DNA from: Aquabacterium sp.
Lineage (GTDB): Bacteria > Pseudomonadota > Gammaproteobacteria > Burkholderiales > Burkholderiaceae_C
DNA: 64,000 nucleotides
Direction: 5' to 3'
NCBI RefSeq assembly: GCF_016195855.1
Contig: NZ_JACPYU010000003.1
Coordinates: 124,001 to 188,000 of the forward strand
The position numbers were made by a program, and so were the translations under genes. Positions 48,856 through 56,143 of this stretch are shown here, piece after piece; the stretch's first letter is position 1; every line of letters begins with the position of its first letter. The notes under the pieces were generated by a model. It saw only the letters and a list, made by a program, of their open reading frames with translations, was not told the DNA's origin and made no database searches.

Positions 48856-50628
48856 ATGTACGCGCAATATTTCGGCCTGAAACAGGCGCCGTTCTCGATC
48901 GCGCCCGACCCGCGTTACCTGTATATGAGCGAGCGCCACCGCGAGGCCCTGGCTCACTTGCTGTATGGCGTGGGTGGGGGCGGTGGTTTCGTGGTGCTCA
49001 CGGGCGAGATCGGCGCGGGCAAGACCACGGTCTGCCGCTGCTTCCTGGAGCAGATCCCCCGCCGCACCAACGTTGCCTACATCTTCAACCCCAAGGTCAC
49101 GGTGGGCGAGCTGCTCAAATCGGTGTGCGACGAGTTCCGCATCCCCTATGAGCACCAGGGCCCGGGCCAGGCCACCATCAAGGACTACGTTGACCCGCTC
49201 AACGAGTTCCTGCTCAAGACGCACGCGGTCGGCCAGAACAATGTGCTGATCATCGACGAGGCACAGAACCTCTCGCCCGATGTGCTGGAGCAATTGCGCC
49301 TGCTGACCAATCTGGAGACGAGCGAGCGCAAGCTGCTGCAGATCATGCTGATCGGCCAGCCCGAGTTGCGCACCATGCTGGCCCACCCCGAGCTGGAGCA
49401 ACTGGCCCAGCGCGTGATCGCGCACTTCCACCTGGACGCCTTGTCTGAAGAAGAAACGGGGCAGTACATCCAGCACCGCTTGTCCGTGGGCGGGCTCAAG
49501 CGTGGCCGCCTGTTTGACAGCAAGGCCGTGCGCCGCATCCACCAGTTGACCGGCGGCGTGCCCCGGCGCATCAATCTGCTGTGCGACCGCGCGCTGTTGG
49601 GTGCCTATGTCGAGAACAAGGCCAAGGTGGACAGGCAGATCGTGGACAAGGCCGCTCAAGAGGTCTTTCAGACACCCAGGTCGGGCCATGCCGCCGCGCC
49701 CAGTGGGAAGTCGGGTTCCGCCGGCGCACCACCGCGATCCAGCAGCAAGAAGGCACAGGAGCCATGGATGCCCTGGTTGGCCGGTGGCCTGCTGTTCACG
49801 GCCATCGCCGGCATTGGTGGTGCAGCCTGGTTGCATCAGCACCAGCGTGCACAGGCCATCAAGCTGACAAGCAAGGCCAGCGGCGTGCCAGACACCAAGG
49901 GGCACAGTGCCGCATCAGGGGTGCGCCCCGGCGCTTCGGCCTCTATCCCGGGCGGCACCATCAGCACCACGCTGGCCGCGCCCCCCATTGATGCCCGAGG
50001 CGTCTACCAGGCGGCCTTCCGCAAGGAGAAGGACGCGCTGCGGGCACTGGCCCCGCTGTGGCAAGTCACCTTGAGCGAAGCCGGCGACACCTGCACGCAA
50101 GCACAACTGCAGGACCTGGCCTGCTTTCGCAACAGCGGCGGGCTGGCGCTGATCCGCCAACTGGAACGCCCGGTCGTGCTGGCCCTGCATGACGACAAGA
50201 ACCAGGCGATCTATGCCCTGCTGACAGGGCTCAAGGACCAGACCGCCTTCATCACCCTGGATGGCCGCCCCTATTCGCTGCCCTTGGGCACCCTGGCCAC
50301 CATGTGGCGCGGCGACTTCACCACCTACTGGCGCACGCCACCGGCCTTTCACGCCAAGATCCTGCCCGGAAACACCGGCCCGGTGGTGGATTGGCTGGCG
50401 CTGCAACTGGCCCGGCTGGACAAAACCCCGCCGCCCAGCGGCAAGCAGGTATTTGACGCGGGCATGCAGTCGCGGGTGTACGCTTTCCAGATGGCGCAGG
50501 GGCTCAAGCCCGATGGCGTTGTGGGCGCCACCACCTTCATGCTGGTCAACCGCGCCGTGGGGATCCAGGAACCCAGGCTGCTGACGGGCCAGACCACTGC
50601 GAGACGAGACGATGTCCTACATCCTTGA
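48856..50628 (+). CDS. Type II secretion assembly ATPase ExeA (GspA), AAA plus PG-binding
   Basis: 590 residues. N-terminal AAA ATPase: start MYAQYFGLKQAPFSIAPDPR, Walker A TGEIGAGKTT, Walker B VLIIDEAQNL, a sensor LIGQPEL, and an arginine-finger-like VPRRINLLCDRAL. A membrane helix at about residues 305-330 (PWLAGGLLFTAIAGIGGAAW) follows, then a periplasmic part with a C39-like region and a peptidoglycan-binding motif (QSRVYAFQMAQGLKPDGVVG). ExeA helps place the type II secretin in the wall with ExeB/GspB. It overlaps gspB by 17 bases. Confidence 0.88.
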   Translation: MYAQYFGLKQAPFSIAPDPRYLYMSERHREALAHLLYGVGGGGGFVVLTGEIGAGKTTVCRCFLEQIPRRTNVAYIFNPKVTVGELLKSVCDEFRIPYEHQGPGQATIKDYVDPLNEFLLKTHAVGQNNVLIIDEAQNLSPDVLEQLRLLTNLETSERKLLQIMLIGQPELRTMLAHPELEQLAQRVIAHFHLDALSEEETGQYIQHRLSVGGLKRGRLFDSKAVRRIHQLTGGVPRRINLLCDRALLGAYVENKAKVDRQIVDKAAQEVFQTPRSGHAAAPSGKSGSAGAPPRSSSKKAQEPWMPWLAGGLLFTAIAGIGGAAWLHQHQRAQAIKLTSKASGVPDTKGHSAASGVRPGASASIPGGTISTTLAAPPIDARGVYQAAFRKEKDALRALAPLWQVTLSEAGDTCTQAQLQDLACFRNSGGLALIRQLERPVVLALHDDKNQAIYALLTGLKDQTAFITLDGRPYSLPLGTLATMWRGDFTTYWRTPPAFHAKILPGNTGPVVDWLALQLARLDKTPPPSGKQVFDAGMQSRVYAFQMAQGLKPDGVVGATTFMLVNRAVGIQEPRLLTGQTTARRDDVLHP

Positions 50629-51346
50629 TGCCCTCAAGAAGGCCGACGCCGAACGCGAACGTGGGACGGTACCCGGCCTGCATTCGCAGCCGCTGGGCCA
50701 GGTGGACGACGACGGCGAAGCCACGCGTCGCCCGGTGGCCCCCGCCATGTGGCTGGTAGCGGGTGCGGGCATCTGCCTGATTGCGGTCTTGAGCTGGCAG
50801 CTGTTGAGCCGCCCCTCCGCACCGACGACCGAGCCAAACCCAACGCCCACGGCAGAAGCGCAGCCCATGAATGGGACGCCAGCGGAGCCCACGCAGGCAC
50901 CCGCAGCGGCTGAGCAGCGCATGCCAGCGCCGCCCATTGCTGCAGCACCGCCATCCGCACCCGCTGACCGGCCTCCGGCCATGACACCGCCGCTCCGGCC
51001 TGCCGCACCACCCGCCCCACCATCCCCCACGATGGTGCGCGAGGCCCCATCCCGCGCCCCGGCAGAGCCAGTGCGGGCCACACCGAAGCCCACCGCCCAG
51101 GCAGCCCCGGCCGCAGCGCGCATCCCGACCATGAACGAGTTGCCCGACGACATCAAGCGCGAGTTACCGCAACTGATGATCGGTGGCGCCATGTACTCGG
51201 ACACACCCGCCAGCCGCATGCTGATCATCAACAGCCAGGTATTCCACGAAGGGGATCAGCCCTATCAAGGCCTGGTGTTGGAAGAGATCCGCCTCAAGTC
51301 TGCCGTGTTCAAGTACCGCGGCTACCGTTACGCCATCAACTACTGA
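50612..51346 (+). CDS. Type II secretion assembly protein GspB/ExeB
   Basis: 244 residues. The family start MSYILDALKKADAERERGTV is clear, then a membrane helix at about 47-68 (MWLVAGAGICLIAVLSWQLL), a long Pro/Ala-rich periplasmic linker, and the T2SSB domain at the end (MNELPDDIKRELPQL, MIGGAMYSDTPASRMLIIN, KYRGYRYAINY). Links ExeA to the secretin. No other type II secretion gene is in the window. Its stop overlaps the convergent kinase gene by 11 bases. Confidence 0.85.
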   Translation: MSYILDALKKADAERERGTVPGLHSQPLGQVDDDGEATRRPVAPAMWLVAGAGICLIAVLSWQLLSRPSAPTTEPNPTPTAEAQPMNGTPAEPTQAPAAAEQRMPAPPIAAAPPSAPADRPPAMTPPLRPAAPPAPPSPTMVREAPSRAPAEPVRATPKPTAQAAPAAARIPTMNELPDDIKRELPQLMIGGAMYSDTPASRMLIINSQVFHEGDQPYQGLVLEEIRLKSAVFKYRGYRYAINY

Positions 51347-52694
51347 CCTCGTTCAAGGGCCAGTCCAGCCGGGCGAGCAGTCCCCCACCTTCTCGGTGCA
51401 ACAAGTCAAGCCGAGCCTGATGCGCCTGCGCGATGCGCTCCACGATGGCCAGGCCCAGTCCCGCCCCGCCCTGCATGTGCGAGCGGGCCTCGTTGCCTTG
51501 CGCAAAGGGGCGCTTGACCTGATCGACCGCTGAAGCCGCAATACCCGGCCCGCGGTCCATGACCTCGATGAACAGGCGCTGCTGCGCCACCCGGGTCACC
51601 ACATCAATGGGTGGGCGCCCGTGCCGTTGCGCGTTGACCAGCAGGTTGAGCAAGATGCGGCGCATGGCATGCACGGGCAGATTCAGTTGCGGCACTTCGC
51701 CCAGGCTCAGCCGGACATCCGCCGCGCCCGCGTCATCCAACACGCACATGGCCAAGGTCTCACGCACCAGGTCATTGACATCCACCTGAAGCAGCGGCTC
51801 CTGTGGTGCCCCGACCTCACGGCTGGCGCGGGTGAAGTCCATGAACTGTTGCAACAGGTGCGCCATCCCGTCAATGCTGCGGTCCACGCTGGCCAGCAAG
51901 GCCGCATCGCCCTGGCCTTGCAGCATCTCTGTGGCCAGGCGGATCTTGGTCAATGGCGTGCGCAGATCGTGTGACAGGCCCGCCAGCATCAGGGCCCGCT
52001 CCCGCTCGTGGTTGGCCAGATTGGCCGCCATCTCATTGAAGCCCTTGGCGACGGTTGCGATCTCGCTGGGCCCGTCTTCAGGCAGGGCCGGCACACGCTC
52101 GCCTCGCCCCAAAGCTTGCGCTGCATCGATGACACGCGCCAGTGGCCGATTCAGCCTGCGCTGGATCAGCCATGCACCCCAGATGGCCAGCAGCGCCGTG
52201 ATCACCGAGCCGATGACCCAGGTGCGCGGCACACCTTGCGAGGACACCAGGCCAGGTACGGTCATCCAGTAGTGCGCCCCCTCCAGCGTGATCTGTATAG
52301 CCAGGGGCTGACCTGGCTCACGACGCCACTGCACCTGCCCCCCTTCTGTCGATAGCACCCGGCTGATCTGGTCGATATAGGCCTGCTCCAGCGGAGAGAG
52401 CCGGCGCGAGATCACAGCTTGCGGTGCCGGGGCCGCATCAAGGCCTTGCGCCGCGGGCGCCTGCGCGTGTGCATTCATGCGGTCCAGAAAAGCCTGCCGC
52501 TGGCTTTGCGGTAAGGCAGCCAGCCCCGCCTGCAAGGCCTCGATGTGCCGCGCCGCGCTTTGCGCCGACTGCCTCACGCGTGGCTTCATCACCAGCTCCC
52601 GAAACAACACGGCGCTGGACACTTGCGCCACCACGATGAGCACCGCAATCAGCAGCATGTTGCGCTGGAACAGGGACCGGGGCCAGACCTTCAT
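51336..52694 (-). CDS. EnvZ-like sensor histidine kinase
   Basis: 452 residues. Two membrane helices (about 12-30 and 170-190) flank a periplasmic domain of about 140 residues; HAMP (RLNRPLARVIDAAQALGRGE) follows. HisKA has His in LSHDLRTPLTKIRLATEML, and HATPase_c reads MRRILLNLLVNAQRHGRPP, VMDRGPGIAASAVDQVKRPF, GGAGLGLAIVERIAQ. EnvZ-type layout for osmotic or envelope sensing; the stimulus is unknown. Starts within the stop of its regulator (ATGA overlap). Confidence 0.93.
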   Translation of the reverse strand: MKVWPRSLFQRNMLLIAVLIVVAQVSSAVLFRELVMKPRVRQSAQSAARHIEALQAGLAALPQSQRQAFLDRMNAHAQAPAAQGLDAAPAPQAVISRRLSPLEQAYIDQISRVLSTEGGQVQWRREPGQPLAIQITLEGAHYWMTVPGLVSSQGVPRTWVIGSVITALLAIWGAWLIQRRLNRPLARVIDAAQALGRGERVPALPEDGPSEIATVAKGFNEMAANLANHERERALMLAGLSHDLRTPLTKIRLATEMLQGQGDAALLASVDRSIDGMAHLLQQFMDFTRASREVGAPQEPLLQVDVNDLVRETLAMCVLDDAGAADVRLSLGEVPQLNLPVHAMRRILLNLLVNAQRHGRPPIDVVTRVAQQRLFIEVMDRGPGIAASAVDQVKRPFAQGNEARSHMQGGAGLGLAIVERIAQAHQARLDLLHREGGGLLARLDWPLNEVSS

Positions 52695-53425
52695 GCGGCC
52701 CCCTGCCCTGGCTCGCCAGGTTCAGGCACGAACACATAACCCACGCCCCATACCGTCTGGATATGGCGCGGGTTGGCTGGATCGGCCTCGATCAGGCGAC
52801 GCAGGCGCATGACCTGCACATCGATGCTGCGGTCTGTGGCCTCATGGTCTCGCCCCCTGGTCAGCTCGATCAGGCGGTCCCGCCCCAAGGGGCGGTTGGC
52901 GTTCATGGCCATGGCATGCAGCAGGTTGAACTCCACGGTGCTCAAAGCCACATCGGCCCCGTCACGCAACAGACGACGCTGCGCGGCCAACAGCGTGAAG
53001 CGCCCAAAGCACACGGGTTCCTCGCCTAGGGGCCCACCATGCGCGCCCAGCATGCGCTGGCGACGCACCATGGCCTGCACGCGCGCCAGCAACTCCCGCG
53101 GGTGAAAAGGCTTGGGCAGGTAATCGTCCGCCCCCATCTCCAGGCCCAGGATGCGGTCAACCGGGTCGCCTCTGGCCGTGAGCATCAGGATCGGCACCGT
53201 TTCACCTTGCGCACGCAGGCGACGGCACAAGGACAGACCGTCCTCACCCGGCATCATCACGTCCAGCACCAGCACGTCGAAGCGCTCACGCGCCAGCAGC
53301 TTCTCGGCAGCGGCGGCATCACTGGCCACGCGCACCGCCATGCCCTGCTCCCCCAGATAACGTTGCAGGAGGCTGCGCAGTTCGGCCTCGTCGTCGGCAA
53401 TGAGGATACGGGCGGGGTCGGTCAT
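52691..53425 (-). CDS. OmpR-like response regulator
   Basis: 244 residues. Receiver domain: acidic pair in ILIADDEAELRSLLQRY, phosphoacceptor Asp in DVLVLDVMMPGEDG, Lys in DDYLPKPFHPRELLARVQAM. Winged-helix domain of OmpR/PhoB type: VALSTVEFNLLHAMAMNANR, RSIDVQVMRLRRLIE and QTVWGVGYVFVPE. Activated by the adjacent kinase. Tandem repeats just upstream (53501-53528) may be its own binding site. Confidence 0.94.
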   Translation of the reverse strand: MTDPARILIADDEAELRSLLQRYLGEQGMAVRVASDAAAAEKLLARERFDVLVLDVMMPGEDGLSLCRRLRAQGETVPILMLTARGDPVDRILGLEMGADDYLPKPFHPRELLARVQAMVRRQRMLGAHGGPLGEEPVCFGRFTLLAAQRRLLRDGADVALSTVEFNLLHAMAMNANRPLGRDRLIELTRGRDHEATDRSIDVQVMRLRRLIEADPANPRHIQTVWGVGYVFVPEPGEPGQGAA

Positions 53426-53500
53426 GGTGTGTCGTGTCGGCTTGCGTTCGATGATAGGTGCAGCCTGATGGACTCAGCGCCAGGCCCTCCAGCCGCCTGG

Positions 53501-53528
53501 TCATGAAATCATGACAAACCATGACAAA
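53501..53528. promoter_or_regulatory. Tandem 10-bp direct repeats, candidate OmpR-type box
   Basis: TCATGAAA, then TCATGACAAA and CCATGACAAA directly adjoining, so copies recur about every 8-10 bases. OmpR-type regulators bind head-to-tail repeats of this size. The site lies between the regulator gene (start 53425, minus) and the serine hydrolase gene (start 53659, plus). An inverted TGTCAT follows at about 53540-53545. Confidence 0.45.
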
Positions 53529-53658
53529 GCGCCTGACCATGTCATCGCTTGCCATGCAAGTCACGTTGTGTGTCCAGCACGATGCCCCTGTTTGCGAGAC
53601 AGTCTGTTCACCCCAACACGCCTGTTTCCCGAACCGGCACCAAAACAAGGACCCCACC

Positions 53659-54654
53659 ATGCGCTCACTCGCCCTGACCACCCTCGCACTGGCCTGTTCG
53701 CTGAGCAGCCAGGCCGCCGACCTGAGCACCCGCGTCCCGCTGGCGCAGCGTGAGATCGCGGCACACCGCACGGCCAAGGAGGCCGCCGCTTGCGTCGCCG
53801 CCCAACCCTTTTACTGGGAAGTGGGCAACGCGGAACGGACGCTGGCCAGCGGGCAATCGGGCGATCAGGCACCAGGTGCGCAGACCAAACTGGCCCTGGC
53901 CTCCGCCTCCAAATGGCTGTATGGCGCCTACGTGGCCGAACAGCGCCAGGGCAAACTCAACAACGAGGACCTGCAGTTCCTCAACTTCCAGAGCGGCTAT
54001 ACGCGCTTTCGGGTCTGCCTGCCCAGGCAGACCGTGGGCGAATGCCAGGCCAGCATGCTCAACGGCCAAGGCCGCATCGACAATGAGACCGTGGGCCTGT
54101 TCGACTACAACGGCGGCCACATGCAAAAGCACGCCACCTTGATGGGGCTGGGCATGCTGAACAAGGATGAACTGGCCCTGGCCATCCGACGTGGCCTGCA
54201 CCTGGGCCCGGATTGGGCCCTGAGCTACAGCCAGGCACAACTGGCCGGTGGCGGCGTGAGCACGGCAGCCGACTACGCCCGCTTCCTGCGCGCCACGCTC
54301 AAGGGCGACCTGCAGATGGGCGCACTGCTGGGCTCACACCCCGTGTGCACCAACCCGCAGACCTGCCCCAAGGAGGCCGTCAAGACACCCATCCCACAAA
54401 CCGAAACCTGGCACTACGCGGTAGGACACTGGGTAGAAGACGATCCCAAGGTGGGCGATGGGGCGTTCAGCAGCCCGGGTGCTTTTGGCTTCTACCCCTG
54501 GATCGACGCCAGCAAGACCTTCTACGGCATCGTGGCCCGTGAAGACCGCAGCGGCTTGCGCTCGGACGAGCCCGATCAGAAACCCGCCGTGCAATCGGTG
54601 GATTGCGGCCGCCTGATTCGCGCGGCCTGGCTCACTGGCCAAGCCCAACCTTGA
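53659..54654 (+). CDS. Secreted serine hydrolase, beta-lactamase/PBP fold
   Basis: 331 residues. Signal peptide MRSLALTTLALACSLSSQAA. The SxxK nucleophile motif is SASK in LALASASKWLYGAYVAEQRQ; the GGG element is AGGGVSTAADYARF; a GAFGFYPWIDASKTFYG element near the end corresponds to the class C-like third motif (HPGAFGFYPW in relatives) with Ser-Pro before GAFG. The canonical YxN is unclear; FDYNGGH is a candidate. Six cysteines suggest disulfides. Likely an esterase or peptidase in the periplasm; substrate unknown. RBS AAGGA seven bases before the ATG. Confidence 0.75.
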   Translation: MRSLALTTLALACSLSSQAADLSTRVPLAQREIAAHRTAKEAAACVAAQPFYWEVGNAERTLASGQSGDQAPGAQTKLALASASKWLYGAYVAEQRQGKLNNEDLQFLNFQSGYTRFRVCLPRQTVGECQASMLNGQGRIDNETVGLFDYNGGHMQKHATLMGLGMLNKDELALAIRRGLHLGPDWALSYSQAQLAGGGVSTAADYARFLRATLKGDLQMGALLGSHPVCTNPQTCPKEAVKTPIPQTETWHYAVGHWVEDDPKVGDGAFSSPGAFGFYPWIDASKTFYGIVAREDRSGLRSDEPDQKPAVQSVDCGRLIRAAWLTGQAQP

Positions 54655-54697
54655 ATCCCCCAACCCGAACCACCGCATCAAGAAGGAGAAACACACC

Positions 54698-54964
54698 ATG
54701 AAGATCAAGCCCAACATCCTGCTAAGCCTGCCCCTGTTGATGGCCCTGTGCCTGCCTGCCGCTCACGCAGAGGAAAGCGTCAAGGACGCCTGCAAGCAAG
54801 ACGCGCAGACGCTGTGCAAAGGCATTCAACCGGGCGGTGGCCGCATTGCAGCCTGCCTCAAACAGCACAAGGATGAGGTGTCTGCCGAATGCAAGGAGGC
54901 CGTCAAGGACCACCGTAGTGAACACCGCCGCCGCCCGGGCCGCAAGGCCAGTGACGCGACCTGA
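54698..54964 (+). CDS. Small secreted GLG1-like cysteine-rich protein
   Basis: 88 residues. Signal peptide to HAEE (residue about 24), then one Cys-rich repeat: DACKQDAQTLCKGIQPGGGR, IAACLKQHKDEVSAECKEAV, as in cysteine-rich GLG1/FGFR domains. Four cysteines in the repeat can form two disulfides. The tail is basic (SEHRRRPGRK). It lies 43 bases after the serine hydrolase and is probably transcribed with it. Binding role unknown. Confidence 0.75.
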   Translation: MKIKPNILLSLPLLMALCLPAAHAEESVKDACKQDAQTLCKGIQPGGGRIAACLKQHKDEVSAECKEAVKDHRSEHRRRPGRKASDAT

Positions 54965-54979
54965 TCGCGGCACTGCGGA

Positions 54980-55825
54980 CTACACGTCGCGAGAAAAACG
55001 CACCTCCACATCGCGTGGTGGTGCGTGATACGGTGCCGACGACACCAGGATGTCGGCGCCCGCATCGGCATAAGCCACGGCATTTGCCGCATTGACCCCA
55101 CCGGCCACGGCCAGCGTGGGGTGCAGCCGGCTCGTGTGCAGCGTCATCTTGCATTGGCGCACGGCCTCGGGCGTGAAGCGCTCCAGCTGCAACACATCGG
55201 CGCCCGAGGTGGCCATGGCCAGCGCCGCTTCCAGGCTACCCACCTCGACCACCAGCCGTTTTTCCGGCTGGTACTTGCGCAAGCGCCCCACCATGTCATC
55301 GGTGCTGACATCCAGGAACACACGGTGCTCGGGAAACAGCAGCAGGGTCTCCGACAAGCCCATGCGGTGCATGATGCCGCCACCTTGCAGCACGGCCTTG
55401 ACCGACAAGGCGCGCGTGCCCGGAAAGCTCTTGCGCGTGCAAGCCAGCGGCTGCGCGTGCCCCGCCGCACGTAACTCCGTGACGATGCGGGCCACTTCGC
55501 TGGCAATGCTGCTGGCGTACTCCATCAAGGTCTGCGCGACCTTCCAGACCAGCAGCAGCGTCGAAGCCCGGCCATGCGCGCTGAGCAACTCCGCCCCCGC
55601 CAGCACATGGGTGCCCGAAGGGGCAATCACGGTGGCCGTTGCCCCATACAGCTCGAACAGGCGGGCGGCCTCTTCGGTGCCGCACACGGTCATGGGTTGG
55701 CGCGCTGCCATCACCACGCGCCCCGGCGCATCACCCAGGCCCAGGCCCATGGTGGTCATGTCACCGTAAGGCGCATCTTCCTGAATCAGTTCTTGCAGGG
55801 CGTCGTCAGACAAGGCTCTGAGCAT
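54980..55825 (-). CDS. ModD-like protein, quinolinate phosphoribosyltransferase fold
   Basis: 281 residues. Start RALSDDALQELIQEDAPYGD is the ModD/NadC signature (EDxPYGDxT). The core then has VCGTEEAARLFELYGATATV, a PRTase-like KVAQTLMEYASSIAS, TRKSFPGTRALSVKAVLQGG and the barrel-end LAVAGGVNAANAVAYADAGA with VSSAPY. ModD proteins are linked to molybdate uptake by neighbourhood, with unknown chemistry. Here no modABC is present. ATG at 55825, with GGAG seven bases upstream, was preferred to an upstream start. Confidence 0.8.
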   Translation of the reverse strand: MLRALSDDALQELIQEDAPYGDMTTMGLGLGDAPGRVVMAARQPMTVCGTEEAARLFELYGATATVIAPSGTHVLAGAELLSAHGRASTLLLVWKVAQTLMEYASSIASEVARIVTELRAAGHAQPLACTRKSFPGTRALSVKAVLQGGGIMHRMGLSETLLLFPEHRVFLDVSTDDMVGRLRKYQPEKRLVVEVGSLEAALAMATSGADVLQLERFTPEAVRQCKMTLHTSRLHPTLAVAGGVNAANAVAYADAGADILVSSAPYHAPPRDVEVRFSRDV

Positions 55826-56143
55826 GAGAAAACTCCGGCTGGACGATGACAAAGCTCAAGGGCCCATGGTCTCACCAGCCCCTATGCCAAGGAGGAAGCG
55901 CGGACTAGGCCCGAGCCCAACAATGCACACTTCGGCGCCAAAACACAAGCGGCAGGTGCAGGCTGCCGCTGCATGCACCGTGCCAGCCACACCCCCACCC
56001 ATTCAGGTCACGCGGTCAGCCCCAATAAGAGGGATCTGATGCAAGCGCCTCACCGCTAAACTCCGCGTCGCTGTGAAGTCGAATGGCTTTGCGGACAGCC
56101 AGCCCAGATGCCGGCTCATCATAAATAACTCACGGAGTCTCCC
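55826..56143. other. Divergent intergenic region
   Basis: 318 bases between modD (minus) and the lipoprotein gene (plus). It holds one small stem-loop at 55949-55969, GCGGCAG-GTGCAGG-CTGCCGC, without a T-run on the plus strand and with TTGTGTTTT on the minus strand. A ribosome-binding site (GGAG, 56133-56136 region) precedes the TTG start at 56144, and CATAAATAAC just upstream is AT-rich. No convincing promoter pair. Confidence 0.4.

Noticed and set aside
48763..49905. Long upstream extension of the PIN-domain frame
   Set aside because: The frame stays open to 49905 but overlaps exeA on the other strand and has no homology; the ATG at 48762 is followed directly by the PIN region.
53659..54654. 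True class C beta-lactamase (resistance gene)
   Set aside because: SxxK is present, but YxN is unclear and the HTG/KTG motif is replaced by SSPGAFG; a hydrolase of other function is more likely.
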